Source: Adineta vaga (taxonomy: Eukaryota > Rotifera). Taken from it: a DNA stretch of 64,000 nucleotides. The stretch is taken from positions 4,898,001 to 4,962,000 of the forward strand of contig CP075493.1 of assembly GCA_021613535.1 (NCBI GenBank). Reading direction: 5' to 3'. Under the pieces are notes generated by a model, which saw only the letters and a list, made by a program, of their open reading frames with translations, ran no database searches and was not told the DNA's origin. Positions within the stretch are counted from its first letter, which is position 1. Every line of letters starts with the position of its first letter. A program made the position numbers and the translations under genes. Positions 11,165 through 22,299 of this stretch are shown here, piece after piece.

Positions 11165-12416
11165 TTACAATGGATCGTGTGAGTTTTGATTGAATGATCG
11201 AGGTCGAGTTAAACTTCGATTGCCGACACCAAATCGAATTGATTTAGATGGTGGAAGGGATTTATTAAGAATTGATGTGGATTGTGGAGCAGATTTCTAT
11301 GTTGGAAAAATGAAAAAAGTGTCGTTATTATAAAGCAAAGAAATCGTTTTCTTACAAGAATAGAGTGGGGATCAGTAGATACTTGAGAAGACGATCCAGG
11401 TACATTTGTCATTTGACGTAGTGTAGTAAATTTTGCTGATTGTGATAATAATGATCGACGAAGACGTTTATTTTCTTCGACTTGTCGTGCTAATTCAATC
11501 GTTAATTCTTGACGTTCACGTTCAGCAACAATCTATCACATAAGACATTCGATATATAACGAAAAGAAATTCTATACGAACTCGTTCGTTGCCAAAACTT
11601 GCTTCGGCTCCTGTTGTTGGTGATCGCATCGATCGAAGTATTAAAATACTTTCACTCTTCAAACGATTTAATTCGGAACGGAGACGTTCATTTTCTATCA
11701 ATAGTTGCTAAAATAAAAGTATTTAGAACGAATATTTTCAAACAAATAAATTGTACTTCATTCGATTTAAATACATCTTCTATGGAAACATAATTTGGTA
11801 CTTTAACTTCTGTAAATGCTGGTGCTTCTTTTCGAAGTACTTGTTCTAAATGTGCTCTGTATGCTCGAAGAAGATTAGCTTCATCGGACATATTTGTTAA
11901 TGGTGTAGATATTGGATGGGATGAATTATCGTTAAAACTTCGACTACGATGAGCAGGTGCTAAGGGTAAAGGACGTGAAAAAGGTCCATCATTAATTGGA
12001 ACTATTGATGGTTCATCATTGGGCGATTTACGAGTATTAATTGTTGATGGAATACGTGGAGCACTCATACTTCGTGTCGACGTTGAATGTGAAGCGGATG
12101 ATTTTTTAATTGAATTCGTTCGTGTCATTTCATGCTCATTTGATGTTGATCCAAAATTTTGTTTCACAGTTCCTTTGAGAAATGCCATATCACGTTCAAG
12201 AGCTGCCAATCGTTCATTTTCTATGTAAATATATCATCGAACATTCTTCCTAATGGAATTCGAACGATCTGAATACGTACCATGTCGTTGTGTATTTGTA
12301 TAATCATGTATTAATGATGATAGATCAGTTCGAACGGCAATTAATGGTCCACTAGAAGTTCCTCCACGCACATTTGTTTCATGTGATAGTTCTCGATTTA
12401 AACGTCCTTGTTGCAT
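11165..12416 (-). CDS. Coiled-coil protein of unknown function (5 exons)
   Basis: Five exons read in one frame: 12281-12416, 12220-11757, one starting about 11707, one ending at 11356, and 11296-11165. The start is MQQGRLNRELSHETNVRGGT. The middle has heptad-type segments: ENERLAALERDMAFLKG, then LIENERLRSELNRLKSES and AERERQELTIELARQVEENK. These are separated by a Ser/Pro-rich disordered stretch. The C-terminus is basic, ending SIRFGVGNRSLTRPRSFNQN. The pattern suggests a cytoskeletal or centrosomal scaffold, but no named family was recognised. Exons 1-2 and 3-5 join in phase at canonical sites; the exon 3 donor (GTTCGT) is unusual. Confidence 0.7.
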
Positions 12417-12682
12417 TTTGAAAATTTTAATGATATCAATTCATTCGTTTTCTTCTTTTCATTCTTATTTACTTTTACCATGGTAATACCTCTACAGAAA
12501 GAAAGTTGCTGCTTACTATTCTGTAACAACGACGATGACAGAACAATAGAATTGACATTGATGTGATGCCTATTTCCGATGAAAATATATAAGACAAATT
12601 TATTCAAATGATCTATTTATTTATTTCTTTATTTTTTGCTTTCTAAACAAGAAAAATCGGAAAGAATACATTTTTATAGTTC

Positions 12683-13240
12683 TTAAAGTTCAGAGTAATA
12701 GCGAACATGTAATCGACTACCAATGAACGCGACTAAACCCATAGAAAATATCGTCAATAAATGTCCAGTTTGTGTTAAATTTGCACTATAACCATTGTAT
12801 GTTGTGACACGTGAACCTTGAGCAAAAGCAGCAACCATAAAAAGTGCAGCAAGAAAAAGAAATATCGGTGCAATGAATGCTATGATACCACTTAAACGAA
12901 TAAAATTCATTGTTAACGTAACAATCATTCCTAAACCAAGTAAACAAAGTGCAGTAACTAAAAGACCTGCTGCATGTTGAGTACCAAGACCTAATGTTGT
13001 ACTTCGTTGCATATCAATACAACGTGATGTTCCATTTAATAAATTACCGCTACATTCCGTAAAAAAATTATAATGAAGTGTGCTGCCATCTGAACTCTGA
13101 TCAAAATACCAATATTGTGTAGCTGTTCCAACAATAGTTAAAGCAAGAGCAGTAATAGTAAAAAAACTTCCAACAATAGTTAAAACACGACTTAATGGAT
13201 CAATCGGTTCTGAAGATGTTCGTTTCGATGTAATTGCCAT
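12683..13240 (-). CDS. Claudin/PMP22-like four-TM protein A
   Basis: Single-exon 185-aa membrane protein starting MAITSKRTSSEPIDPLSRVL. Four hydrophobic segments lie at about residues 18-43, 90-112, 115-142 and 155-178. The first extracellular loop has the claudin/PMP22-type arrangement, ATQYWYFDQ followed by a pair of Cys (ECSG...SRCID). The claudin W-GLW-C-C motif is only partly kept (W present, GLW absent), so the call is superfamily level. A paralogue lies 1 kb away at 14205-14831 in the same orientation. The likely role is a plasma-membrane adhesion or barrier protein, by inference. Confidence 0.7.
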   Translation of the reverse strand: MAITSKRTSSEPIDPLSRVLTIVGSFFTITALALTIVGTATQYWYFDQSSDGSTLHYNFFTECSGNLLNGTSRCIDMQRSTTLGLGTQHAAGLLVTALCLLGLGMIVTLTMNFIRLSGIIAFIAPIFLFLAALFMVAAFAQGSRVTTYNGYSANLTQTGHLLTIFSMGLVAFIGSRLHVRYYSEL

Positions 13241-14204
13241 TAACTAAATAATATAAAACATTCTCATAATGAGATCCTTATATTCATGTGTCAATTATAG
13301 ATCTTTACCTACTATCTGGTTATATTCTTGATGAACAATTGAGATTGTATTTTATGAATGAAAAAAAAAGAATTTATTCGTAGGTACACAAAAAGTTTGC
13401 TGGCAAGAGAGAACGAAAAAAAAAACTAATTTGATGTTTATACAAGTAGATGAATGAGAAAAGAATGACATCTTATAAAGTAAAATAAACAAATAATTTG
13501 AATTCTTTTCATTCGTTGTCGTTTCTGTTTCGACTTTCAATCATCTTTTTTTCACTAAAAATGATCTTGTTTGAGTATAGTTGTGTCATTAGAACAGTTA
13601 GAAAGGTTTTCAAAAGCATTAAGTATGATCGAGTATGATGCTTTTCATATCAGTGAATAAGAAACGTTCGATTTTTTCTCAACGAATTTTCATATAATCC
13701 AACATAGTACTCTTTCTCGAAAGCTGTACGCGAACAAATAGGACAGATGACTGTTAAAGATTTAGAAGAAATCTTTACTCAACACTATATATGTGTTAAC
13801 TGCTTAAAAATCAAATTATAAGCTAAAAAAAGCAATCACATTTTTTATTAAAATATGAGAAACTATAAATTATTACCTTAGTTGTCATCTATTTTTTATT
13901 TCACTTCTCCTCTCCTTACGAGTATATTCCCTAAAATAAACATAAACATATAGAAATGGTTTCTCTTAAACTTTCAATTGATTCCAAAAGTCTCCTGGCA
14001 TTACGTTTTTCAAATGAAAATATTTCGAATTCCTAGCTACTTCTAAACAACAGTAACAAAATCCGTTGATTTTACACGAAAATAGTCGGTACATTAACTA
14101 CAGAATACTATTAAGATTTATTTACAATGTAAAATTTCGTATTTAAAGCAAAAGAATGCGAGTTAAGAACTAATTTTCAAGTTCGAAAAACATGAATTGA
14201 AAGT
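13241..14204. other. Intergenic between claudin-like paralogues
   Basis: About 1 kb of AT-rich sequence with homopolymer A and T runs. A 62-aa minus ORF at 13352-13540 is low-complexity and not credible. Nothing else seen. Confidence 0.5.
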
Positions 14205-14831
14205 CTATTTATGAATGGGTTTCATTAATTTTTCTTCTTCTTGTTTACGAAAATAATGAATACGACCCGTAGCAAAGGCACTTGAAAATAAACTTAATAT
14301 ATTGAGTACATGACCTGTTTGGTAAAGATTAGCTGAATAATCATTGAATAACAAATAACGTGAACCTTCTGCCATGCCAGCAGTCATAAATAAACAAGCA
14401 ACAAAGAATAAGATCGGTGAAGCAAGATTAATCCATGCAAATGATGGATGAAATATTAAAATAACTGTTGCCACTAGTGCAAATGCAAGAAATAGAATGG
14501 CAACAGTACATAAAGCAGCTGCATTCTGTATACGTACATTGTAATCACGCATCCATCGAGATGAAGTCGAATATCTCGGATAATCTGTAAGATTTTCTGT
14601 TCGACTTGTACAATTATTGAAAATACCATTTGTAAAATGGCAAGTATAGAAAAAACTAGCAGTAGTTGATAATGTATAAGATCCACCACTTGTATTGATA
14701 TAAGAAGATTCCCATTTAGGTGTACCAATACCAACACAAACGAATAGCAATGCAAGAATTCCAAGAATACAAGTTAGAATAAGAATTTTTTGACTAAAAT
14801 TGTCAATTTTTTCTAATAACACCGTTGACAT
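14205..14831 (-). CDS. Claudin/PMP22-like four-TM protein B
   Basis: Single-exon 208-aa protein starting MSTVLLEKIDNFSQKILILT. It shares topology and spaced motifs with protein A: GTPKWESS in loop 1, two Cys in FFYTCHF...FNNCTS, and EGSRYLLFNDYSANLYQTGHVL against QGSRVTTYNGYSANLTQTGH in A. The shared third-loop G-S-R / Y-SANL-QTGH motif shows that the two are tandem paralogues. The C-terminus is charged (KQEEEKLMKPIHK). Divergence is high, so the duplication is old. The exact subfamily is unknown. Confidence 0.72.
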   Translation of the reverse strand: MSTVLLEKIDNFSQKILILTCILGILALLFVCVGIGTPKWESSYINTSGGSYTLSTTASFFYTCHFTNGIFNNCTSRTENLTDYPRYSTSSRWMRDYNVRIQNAAALCTVAILFLAFALVATVILIFHPSFAWINLASPILFFVACLFMTAGMAEGSRYLLFNDYSANLYQTGHVLNILSLFSSAFATGRIHYFRKQEEEKLMKPIHK

Positions 14832-15303
14832 TTTTTCTTATAACTGCGAATGAATGAAAAGAAACGAGAATTATTCGATGATGTACGTAGTTCTCTTTAA
14901 ATTGTATTTTTACGCTGAGGAGAGGTATAGAACATGAAATCAAATAATATTGACGAATATTCGTCGTTAATAAAGAAATGTGTAAATAATTCTTTATGAA
15001 ATATTAAAAAAATTGGCTAGTGAATAAAGTTCGTTTCGTAAACCTGTAGAGAATCTATTTATTACCTATAAACACTATGTCAAATATATCTACTTAAGAT
15101 TAATCATTTGATCATCAAGTTTGTTTTTAATACTATGAAGTATAAGTACTTTCATTGATAATATTGAAATTGAATGTTTGTATTAAATTAAGAAATAGTT
15201 GAATAAAATATATTTCCTTGTTTAAAAGAAGCAGATTTTACAGAAAATACGATAACGCAAAAAGAAAAGCGAATAAACAAAATACAATATTAAATAGACG
15301 ATC
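14832..15303. other. Intergenic, no gene seen
   Basis: AT-rich DNA between claudin-like gene B and the inverted repeat. It includes the likely promoter of gene B. No motif stands out. Confidence 0.45.
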
Positions 15304-15330
15304 AATAGAAAAGAACAAAATACCGAATAG

Positions 15331-15392
15331 AACATTTTTATTGAGACGTTTCGATAACTACTGTTATCTTCGTCAGTCAAGAAATGAATGTT
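15331..15392 (-). ncRNA. Hammerhead ribozyme-like motif, minus strand
   Basis: Exact mirror copy of the 15475-15536 motif in the left arm, so the opposite strand carries the same core (CTGACGA, GAAA, CGTC) and stems. A transcript crossing both arms would prefer the long hairpin, so self-cleavage would need separate transcription of one arm. Confidence 0.58.
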
Positions 15393-15474
15393 TTAGAAAA
15401 GAACAATATATGTATATACAAATTATAATTAGACGAATGAAAATGAAAACAAAGAAAATGTAATTAGATAATAA

Positions 15475-15536
15475 AACATTCATTTCTTGACTGACGAAGA
15501 TAACAGTAGTTATCGAAACGTCTCAATAAAAATGTT
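15475..15536 (+). ncRNA. Hammerhead ribozyme-like motif, plus strand (type I)
   Basis: The parts occur in the order of a type I hammerhead. Outer stem I is AACATT (15475) with AATGTT (15531). An internal loop follows. Inner stem I is TTGA (15487) with TCAA (15523). Core CTGACGA lies at 15491-15497. Stem II is GATAAC/GTTATC with loop AGTA, and GAAA is at 15515-15518. CGTC ends at 15522, where cleavage would fall. Stem III is reduced to the palindrome ACGT, as in minimal hammerheads that act as dimers. One extra A (15498) sits between the core and stem II. Activity is not shown. Confidence 0.6.
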
Positions 15537-15625
15537 CTATTCGGTATTTTGTTCTTTTCTATTAATCATTAAATGTATTCGCCGAATTAAAATAAAAAAC
15601 AACGAATCTAGAATTCTATTTGGTT

Positions 15626-18600
15626 TTATGCCAAAATGATGCGAACTAAAATAAAGAATAAGAAGATGACCGGACTGAATCGCAGTTGACCAACACCTAA
15701 AAGCAATTAATCAAATAGAACTTTTGTTCATAAACTATACTGAAAGAGTATTTATTACCATTGATACAACGTGTGATTGAACGTCCAAATGAATCAGTTA
15801 CTTGTTGTTCTCGTCGACCTGCTTTACATCGACATTGGTTACTGAGACACTCACCAAAGTCACCGCATATTTCATGAGTTGTACAATAACCATTTACTGC
15901 ACGAGCTAAGAAACGTAACAATAAATAGTTTTCTTTTTCATGTTTCTCTTTCGAATAACATACCACAAATACTGTTACTATCACTGCGATAGAAACCAGG
16001 AGAACAAGCACATTTGTTCTCATCTCTATTACAACCGGCATAAGGACTGATTGCAGAACAAAAATTTTGCGCATGAGCACAAGAATCATCGAAATTATTC
16101 TTTACTAAAATATATGAAAATCCTATTTTGAATCTTTTTTTTTAAAGAATCAGTTTCTTACTGCATCGCGAACCATCATCACGATAGTAAGGAAAGCATT
16201 GGGCTCGTTGACATGATGATGAACAAAACAATTCTCCATCATTTGTGAAACTACTCCACACGGTAGTGTTGCATTTTTCATGAAGTTTAAGCGGTGGTTC
16301 CTGTTTAACTATAATAAAATAGAAGAAATGAATAGTTTTTGCCTCATCAATATATACTTTGAATTTCAATTTGAAATACTTACCACATTGTCCTGATGGA
16401 GTAGTATAATATCCCTTTTTACAAACACATGTATAACCATAACATTCGGCATTGTCTTGACATTGTGATGGACATCGATTATTAACTAAACAGATTGAAC
16501 CATGAAAAACGAATAAAATTTCATATAAGAAAAAGTTCCTTCATACCACATGTTAAATCAGCGGGATTTAAGAAATAACCAGATTTACATTTGCATACTT
16601 TATAACGAGAATCATCACTTGTAGTACCACATTCAATATTTTTTTGATCTGCATCAATACCGCAATCTTCTTGAGAATTACATGTAACTGAAGAACGTTC
16701 ATGAGTACCAGGAAAAACATATTTCGAGAAAAGTTCTGTAAGAAATAAATGATCCTATTGCTTAATAAAACGAACAAGTTATCAATACTTACCACATTGT
16801 TTACTACGAACAAAACTTCGACGACGATCGCAATAACATGTATTATTACGACAAACAGCGCCTGATCCATGTAGAGCTTCACAATCGTTATCATTATTAG
16901 GTGCATCACAAGCTGTGTACATTGTTGGGTCAATTGCTTGAAGTTTTTCAGAAAAAATGTTTTTTCGGCCTAAACCAATTCAACTATATTCTATGTGTGA
17001 TCAAAACAAAAGGATACTAACTGCATCCTTGTTTGTCCACAGTTACGTTATATCCGAGAGGACATTTGCAAGTATAACTATCAGCCTATGAGATCAAAAG
17101 AACATGAAAATTTTGTAGTGATTGTTTCAAGACTTACCATAGAGGAAACAGGACAGGTACTGTCAGAAGTCAATGCTGCCTGAATTACTTCAACACGGAA
17201 AACTAGAGCAAAAAAGACGAATTGTTTTAGGAATAGATTAGAGTTTTTGCAACTACTACATACAGCATCTGTTACTAGACCAAAATGCAAAAGCTGCTTC
17301 CAAACATTCGCAATGGCCATCATTTTGTGATGCTTTGGCAGCATTTCCAAATAATCTTCGACAACCCACATCATTTATTCCAGTAGTATTTTCAGCTCCT
17401 GGTGTATTATTTTCATAAACAGCACTTGTTCGTGGAGCTAAAAATAAATATACAGATTATATTTCATTTTCTATGTACTAAAATCAAAATAATCATTCGT
17501 TATTTCCTGAAAAGAGATTCTTAGAGAAGTCTACAAAGTCACCTGAATGCAGAATGTATGACTATAAAATTGGGACTTTCCTGCGTCGGAAGATATTAGT
17601 TTAAAATAAAATTTCTATCATATAGCGATCTTAAACATTATATCAGAATAGTAAACAATTCTTTGGTGATCATTATACTTTCAAAAAGAAAACGGTCATT
17701 GAATATTGTCCGTGATAATTAATAAGTTAGTTTGCAGTATTGTAATAATAAAACGTTTACTTACTGCAAGTACGATTTGTTCCATCATTTTTGTAGCCAT
17801 CGACACATTTACATACTTGAGTGGATCCGTCTGAATTGGGAGGACAGTACTGACTATCAGTTGGACTGGGAAGTGCGTATTCAAGAAAGAAATCTAAAAT
17901 GAATCAATCCATCAATTCATAGGTGGAGAATAATAAAATATTTTGCAACACATACTACACGTAGAATTCTGAAAAAATGTTCCATCATTACAAACACATG
18001 CATTGTTATGAGCTCGGACAGGCGTATTAGTGTAAAGAGCTTGACAATCGATTGTAGTAACATCGCTGATAGCACCTTGTGACGGAGCATTTGATAAATC
18101 ATATAGTTGATTAACTTTTCGTTCTATATATCGACAGTTGTTTGATATATATTTTGTTTAAAAATCAGAATAATTCATCTTACCGCATAAACGATTCGAA
18201 CTCACAATGGGTCGATATCCAGTCTTGCATTTACATAATCCACCATTACTTTCAGCGTTAAATGGACAATCATTTGTATTAGCAGTATTAACATCAAGTA
18301 ATGTTGCTAGAATATTCCATAAAATAGCGTATTAATAAAAGATTTTAAACATACCACATCTTTCTTTTCCATTTTCATTTGTATAGAATGATTTATTCGG
18401 TATACATTGACATTCTCCTTGACTATAAAATCGTGAATATTCACCATATAGAGTAACACAAGTGGTATTGTAGTCTAATTCACCAGCTTGAGAAGAACCA
18501 GACTCTGCAGAGCTTAATTTAAGCTCTAAACAATACGAAAAGTAATGAAGCAATTTTAAATGAATAAAATTAATATACCGCATCGTCTCTTGTCACCAGA

Positions 18601-20343
18601 TGTTTTATATAAACCATATGGCGAACAAACACACTGTGACTTATTAACATTTGCATGCGGTGGACAATCACTGGAGACTGGATTTGATAGTGTTCTTTCC
18701 AAGAAAAGATCTTGAAGGAAAAAATTTGATCTATTGCTTATTCTTCCAACCATTGATACTTACAACATTTGGTGTTATCGTCAGCTAAAAATTGATTAAG
18801 ACCGCATGAACATATAGATTTATCGCGCCGTAATTGACAAGTCAATGGAGAAGGGCATAGACCACTCTCGTCTTGACGACTACCTTGTGAGTCTATACGT
18901 GTACAAACACCATATTCAAAATTATCACCTTTCCATTCCGGTTCAATACGTTCTAAAATATACTAATTTATTGTAGAGTTTATTAGTCTAAATTCAACTT
19001 ACGACAGGGTGTATTTTTATCCACGTATTGATAACCAGGTGCACATACACATAATCCATTTGGTGATACAGTAGTACCATTATCACCAACAATTGCACAA
19101 CCAGGTGAAGCATAATCATGTGTACTGATATCATAAGAATTCGGAAAGAGAACATCATGACGAGATTTGTCTTTGGAAAAAAAGAGTAAACAAAAATATT
19201 TTTTTTACAATTTAAACATACCACATTTATTGTCACCGGCTTTCGAGAAACCTGATCGACACCAACACGTTGTTTGATTAACAGTAACACACAATGCATT
19301 AGGATCTTGACATCTACCACATTGTACAGCAGGTAATTCTGTTTCTGATGGTGATAATGCACCAGGATATTGTTTCAATTCTGAACAAAAAAATTCATTT
19401 GTAGGTACCTTTACTTCTTTGTTCTTTTACATACCACATTCTTGTTTATCATAATTAGCTTCAAATGGTAATTCACATTGACAGAAACTTTCACGATTTG
19501 GCAGAATAGATTTACAAACTGCATGAATATCTTGACAACCGGCAATACCTTGTTCCGAATTGCAAAACTCACCGGATGCATTCGCAATAGTCCAGTTAGC
19601 CGAAAGTTTAGCAAGTTTTCTTTCTATAGATTAAATCGTCTCAATCAAATGCACAATCAAAACTTAGAAATAAACATACTACAACGAAGATTATCACCTC
19701 TTGGTTCCGAACCAAGAGGACATTTACAGACACCTTCACGGCAGTCATTTGACCAACATTCACTCGAAGATGAACATGTTGTATTCAAGCTTTTATCTAG
19801 TTGAAAAAAAAAGAAGTTCGAATAGATTCATAATAAAATAGAACACAATATTATCCAATGCATTTTCCGCATTATAATTAACATATGCTCTACTTGTTAC
19901 AATACTTACAACAAAGTCCATTGGAGGCCGTGAAATCTGGTTTGCATTTACATTGCTCTTTTTCACATATAGTATTATTCAGACAATTTTCAACAATCCG
20001 ACATGTTTGTCCTTCATAAACGAATGCCGGATTGACACCTATAATATTTCATGAATAAAACAAAACAAAACAAACATTTCTTTCCAAAAATTGAACACTT
20101 ACTACATGTTGTTGTTAGACAAGGTAAATAATATGGTGTATCACATTTACATGTTGCATCTTGACATTTAGTTCCTTGACCACCACATTGTGTAGCATTC
20201 GTACACGGAATATCCAGCGTAACTACGAATGTTTTCATGAACAATATACAAACGAAGGACAATTGATACTTACTCGCGTTGGTAAATGAGATTAGAATGA
20301 AGAATAGGCTTCCGAAAGATAACAGATAACGAAAGAACGACAT
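15626..20343 (-). CDS. Secreted, tail-anchored protein with many Cys-rich EB/EGF-like modules (about 20 exons)
   Basis: The start MSFFRYLLSFGSLFFILISF is a signal peptide (ATG 20343; an in-frame ATG at 20361 is also possible). About twenty exons follow, most 100-190 nt. Each encodes one module with 6-8 Cys, for example PCTNATQCGGQGTKCQDATC followed by KCDTPYYLPC. Many exons end on TGT-G just before the donor, so junction phase is largely uniform. The last exon (near 15697 to 15626) encodes a hydrophobic end, FSPVIFLFFILVRIILA, suggesting a GPI or membrane anchor. Modules resemble EB/EGF-like repeats of invertebrate scavenger or adhesion receptors. One intron (about 17440-17760) is longer than the rest. 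Individual splice sites were not all resolved. Function is unknown. Confidence 0.75.
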
Positions 20344-22299
20344 TGCTTTTGAATTGTTCAAAGAGAAGAAATATAAATTTGATCTAAAGATATATGAAAT
20401 CAGATCTATGCAAAATCTAGTTTATTTGCACTTGATCATAAATGGCAGAAAGGTTTTTTACATAGCCTTTTATATTCTACATTCCAATTTTTTCTCTCTT
20501 GTTGAAATTAGTCAAATAGGTAAGGAAGAGAGAGAGAGAGAGAGACATACAGAGAAAGAGATTCTATTCACTCTATAACAGAATATCATATTTTTTTGTT
20601 GTTAGTTACCATCTATAATTTCGAAAGAGCAAGAATATGGTCACTAGCAAGCATAAGAGTGTAATATAAAATATGTAAATGCCAGTTTGTTATTATCTCA
20701 TCTCTATATATGTAGACATAGAGCAATATCAAATGTTACATATGTGGACATAAATTAGTCATCATCTCGAAATGAGTAGATTTTTCGACGTCAGCAAAAT
20801 CATGTATATACTAAAAAAAAAGAGTTCTCTATTAAGGTGAGTTTTATTGGACGTGTGTAGGTTGAAATTTCATCATCGACGTAATAGAATGCCGCCTATG
20901 ATTTTGTCTGTCAAACTCATTTGCTTTCAAGCACACCTTTATTGGTGTATTGAACATAACAACGTCGTGAAATTTAATCTTTTTGTTGTTGTTTTCATAT
21001 CTATATACAAAGAATAAATTACTTTAGTCATGTCAGAAGAAAAGCCGAAAGAAAGAAACAGATTTACTGTTCTTTAAATATTAGTTAAAATTTAATATTT
21101 TGTAAATTTAGTCAAGGAAATTTGACTACTTCAAATCGCATCCTTAACTTTCATTTGAAGGACAGAATACAAAAGAAGAAGAAGAAGAATTTCGATATCA
21201 TCAAACGTTTCTATGTGAAGAGAAAAATTTGATTCATTATAAATAAAAACTAAATATAAGCATCTGTTCGTTGATTTTCGTTATTACTTTTTCTCACATA
21301 CGTATATAAAACGTAAGACCAAAGAACGCTTTAATGAAGTGTATTTAGTAAATAGATCTTGTTAACATCGAACAGATTTATGAAGCAAATAAAAAATGCT
21401 CTTGCCGAATAAAGAGATTTATGAGTTCATCATTGTGCTATTCCGAGATGAACTATCAATTGATTGGATTATGATGACAACGTAATAGATCATTAGTTCA
21501 TATTTACTGATATGAGATCCTTTTTATGAGTTGTCCGACTAATTGAACAGAACTGATTTTGCATTTTTGTTGTTGTTGAAAATAGATCGTCTTATGTCAA
21601 CGTTCATTTTTCTTGTTATCAATGTCTCTTATTTCCTCTTTCCTATTATATGATCATGTCCGACTACGTCATAAGCTTAATCATTTGATTTTCTCTAATA
21701 CAATTACATTTCCTTTCGATTGTGTAAAATATTGTTGATGCAATAAGTGAAATATCAATAAATCAAGTATTTCCTAAATGAGAAAACTAATGCTTCGAAA
21801 CAATGAATGAATGAATGTGATCAAAGAGAACGAGTCATAATGACAATTCTGATTTGAATTCATATATGTTGATATAAATTCTGCTTCTGAATTTTTGACA
21901 CTTGAAACAGAACACTATTTAACAAGTGGCACTTACAGTAACCATAGAGTATGAAGAAAAAGGTTAAATACAAACGAAATGAATTTCAAAATAGAATCAA
22001 GGAAAATCATTTTAATCGATTTAAAAAGATTGAAATTAATCAACTGAATTCATTTCTCTTTTGTTATTATGAATAATTACACAAGTGCGCTCTCTTTCGA
22101 TGTCATTTCCTATTGGTTGAATATTATTTGCCAATTGAATCTTATTAACTTCGCGAAGACATGTCAATGACAATGAATACTCTGTATATACGCTCTACTT
22201 CGTAAGATGTCTTACAAGGTCTCTTTCTTTCCGGTGATTAAAGGTGTTGTGAACAAACGTTTATTTTAACGCACCGACATTGCCATACAATCAAAATAC
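20344..22299. other. Divergent intergenic region
   Basis: About 2 kb between the Cys-rich gene and the CAP-Gly gene, which point away from each other, so it must hold both promoters. A (GA)n tract is at 20527-20545. No ORF with coding character and no strong TATA box was seen. Confidence 0.5.
20527..20545. repeat. (GA)n microsatellite
   Basis: Run of about nine GA units upstream of the Cys-rich gene. Confidence 0.85.

Larger units (their letters stand above)
15304..15563. repeat. Perfect 92-bp inverted repeat with 76-bp spacer
   Basis: Arm 15304-15395 is the exact reverse complement of 15472-15563. The spacer is AT-rich. The arms include a hammerhead-type core (see the two ncRNA entries). 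Perfect identity over 92 bp points to a recent origin, or to continuing copying of one arm from the other. It resembles the paired, inverted ends of ribozyme-bearing retroelements (Penelope-like elements, retrozymes) more than a DNA transposon, since no transposase or target-site repeat was seen. Confidence 0.93.

Noticed and set aside
15218-15463. 81-aa plus ORF
   Set aside because: It lies across the left arm and spacer of the inverted repeat; the translation is Lys/Asn/Arg-rich with no coding character.
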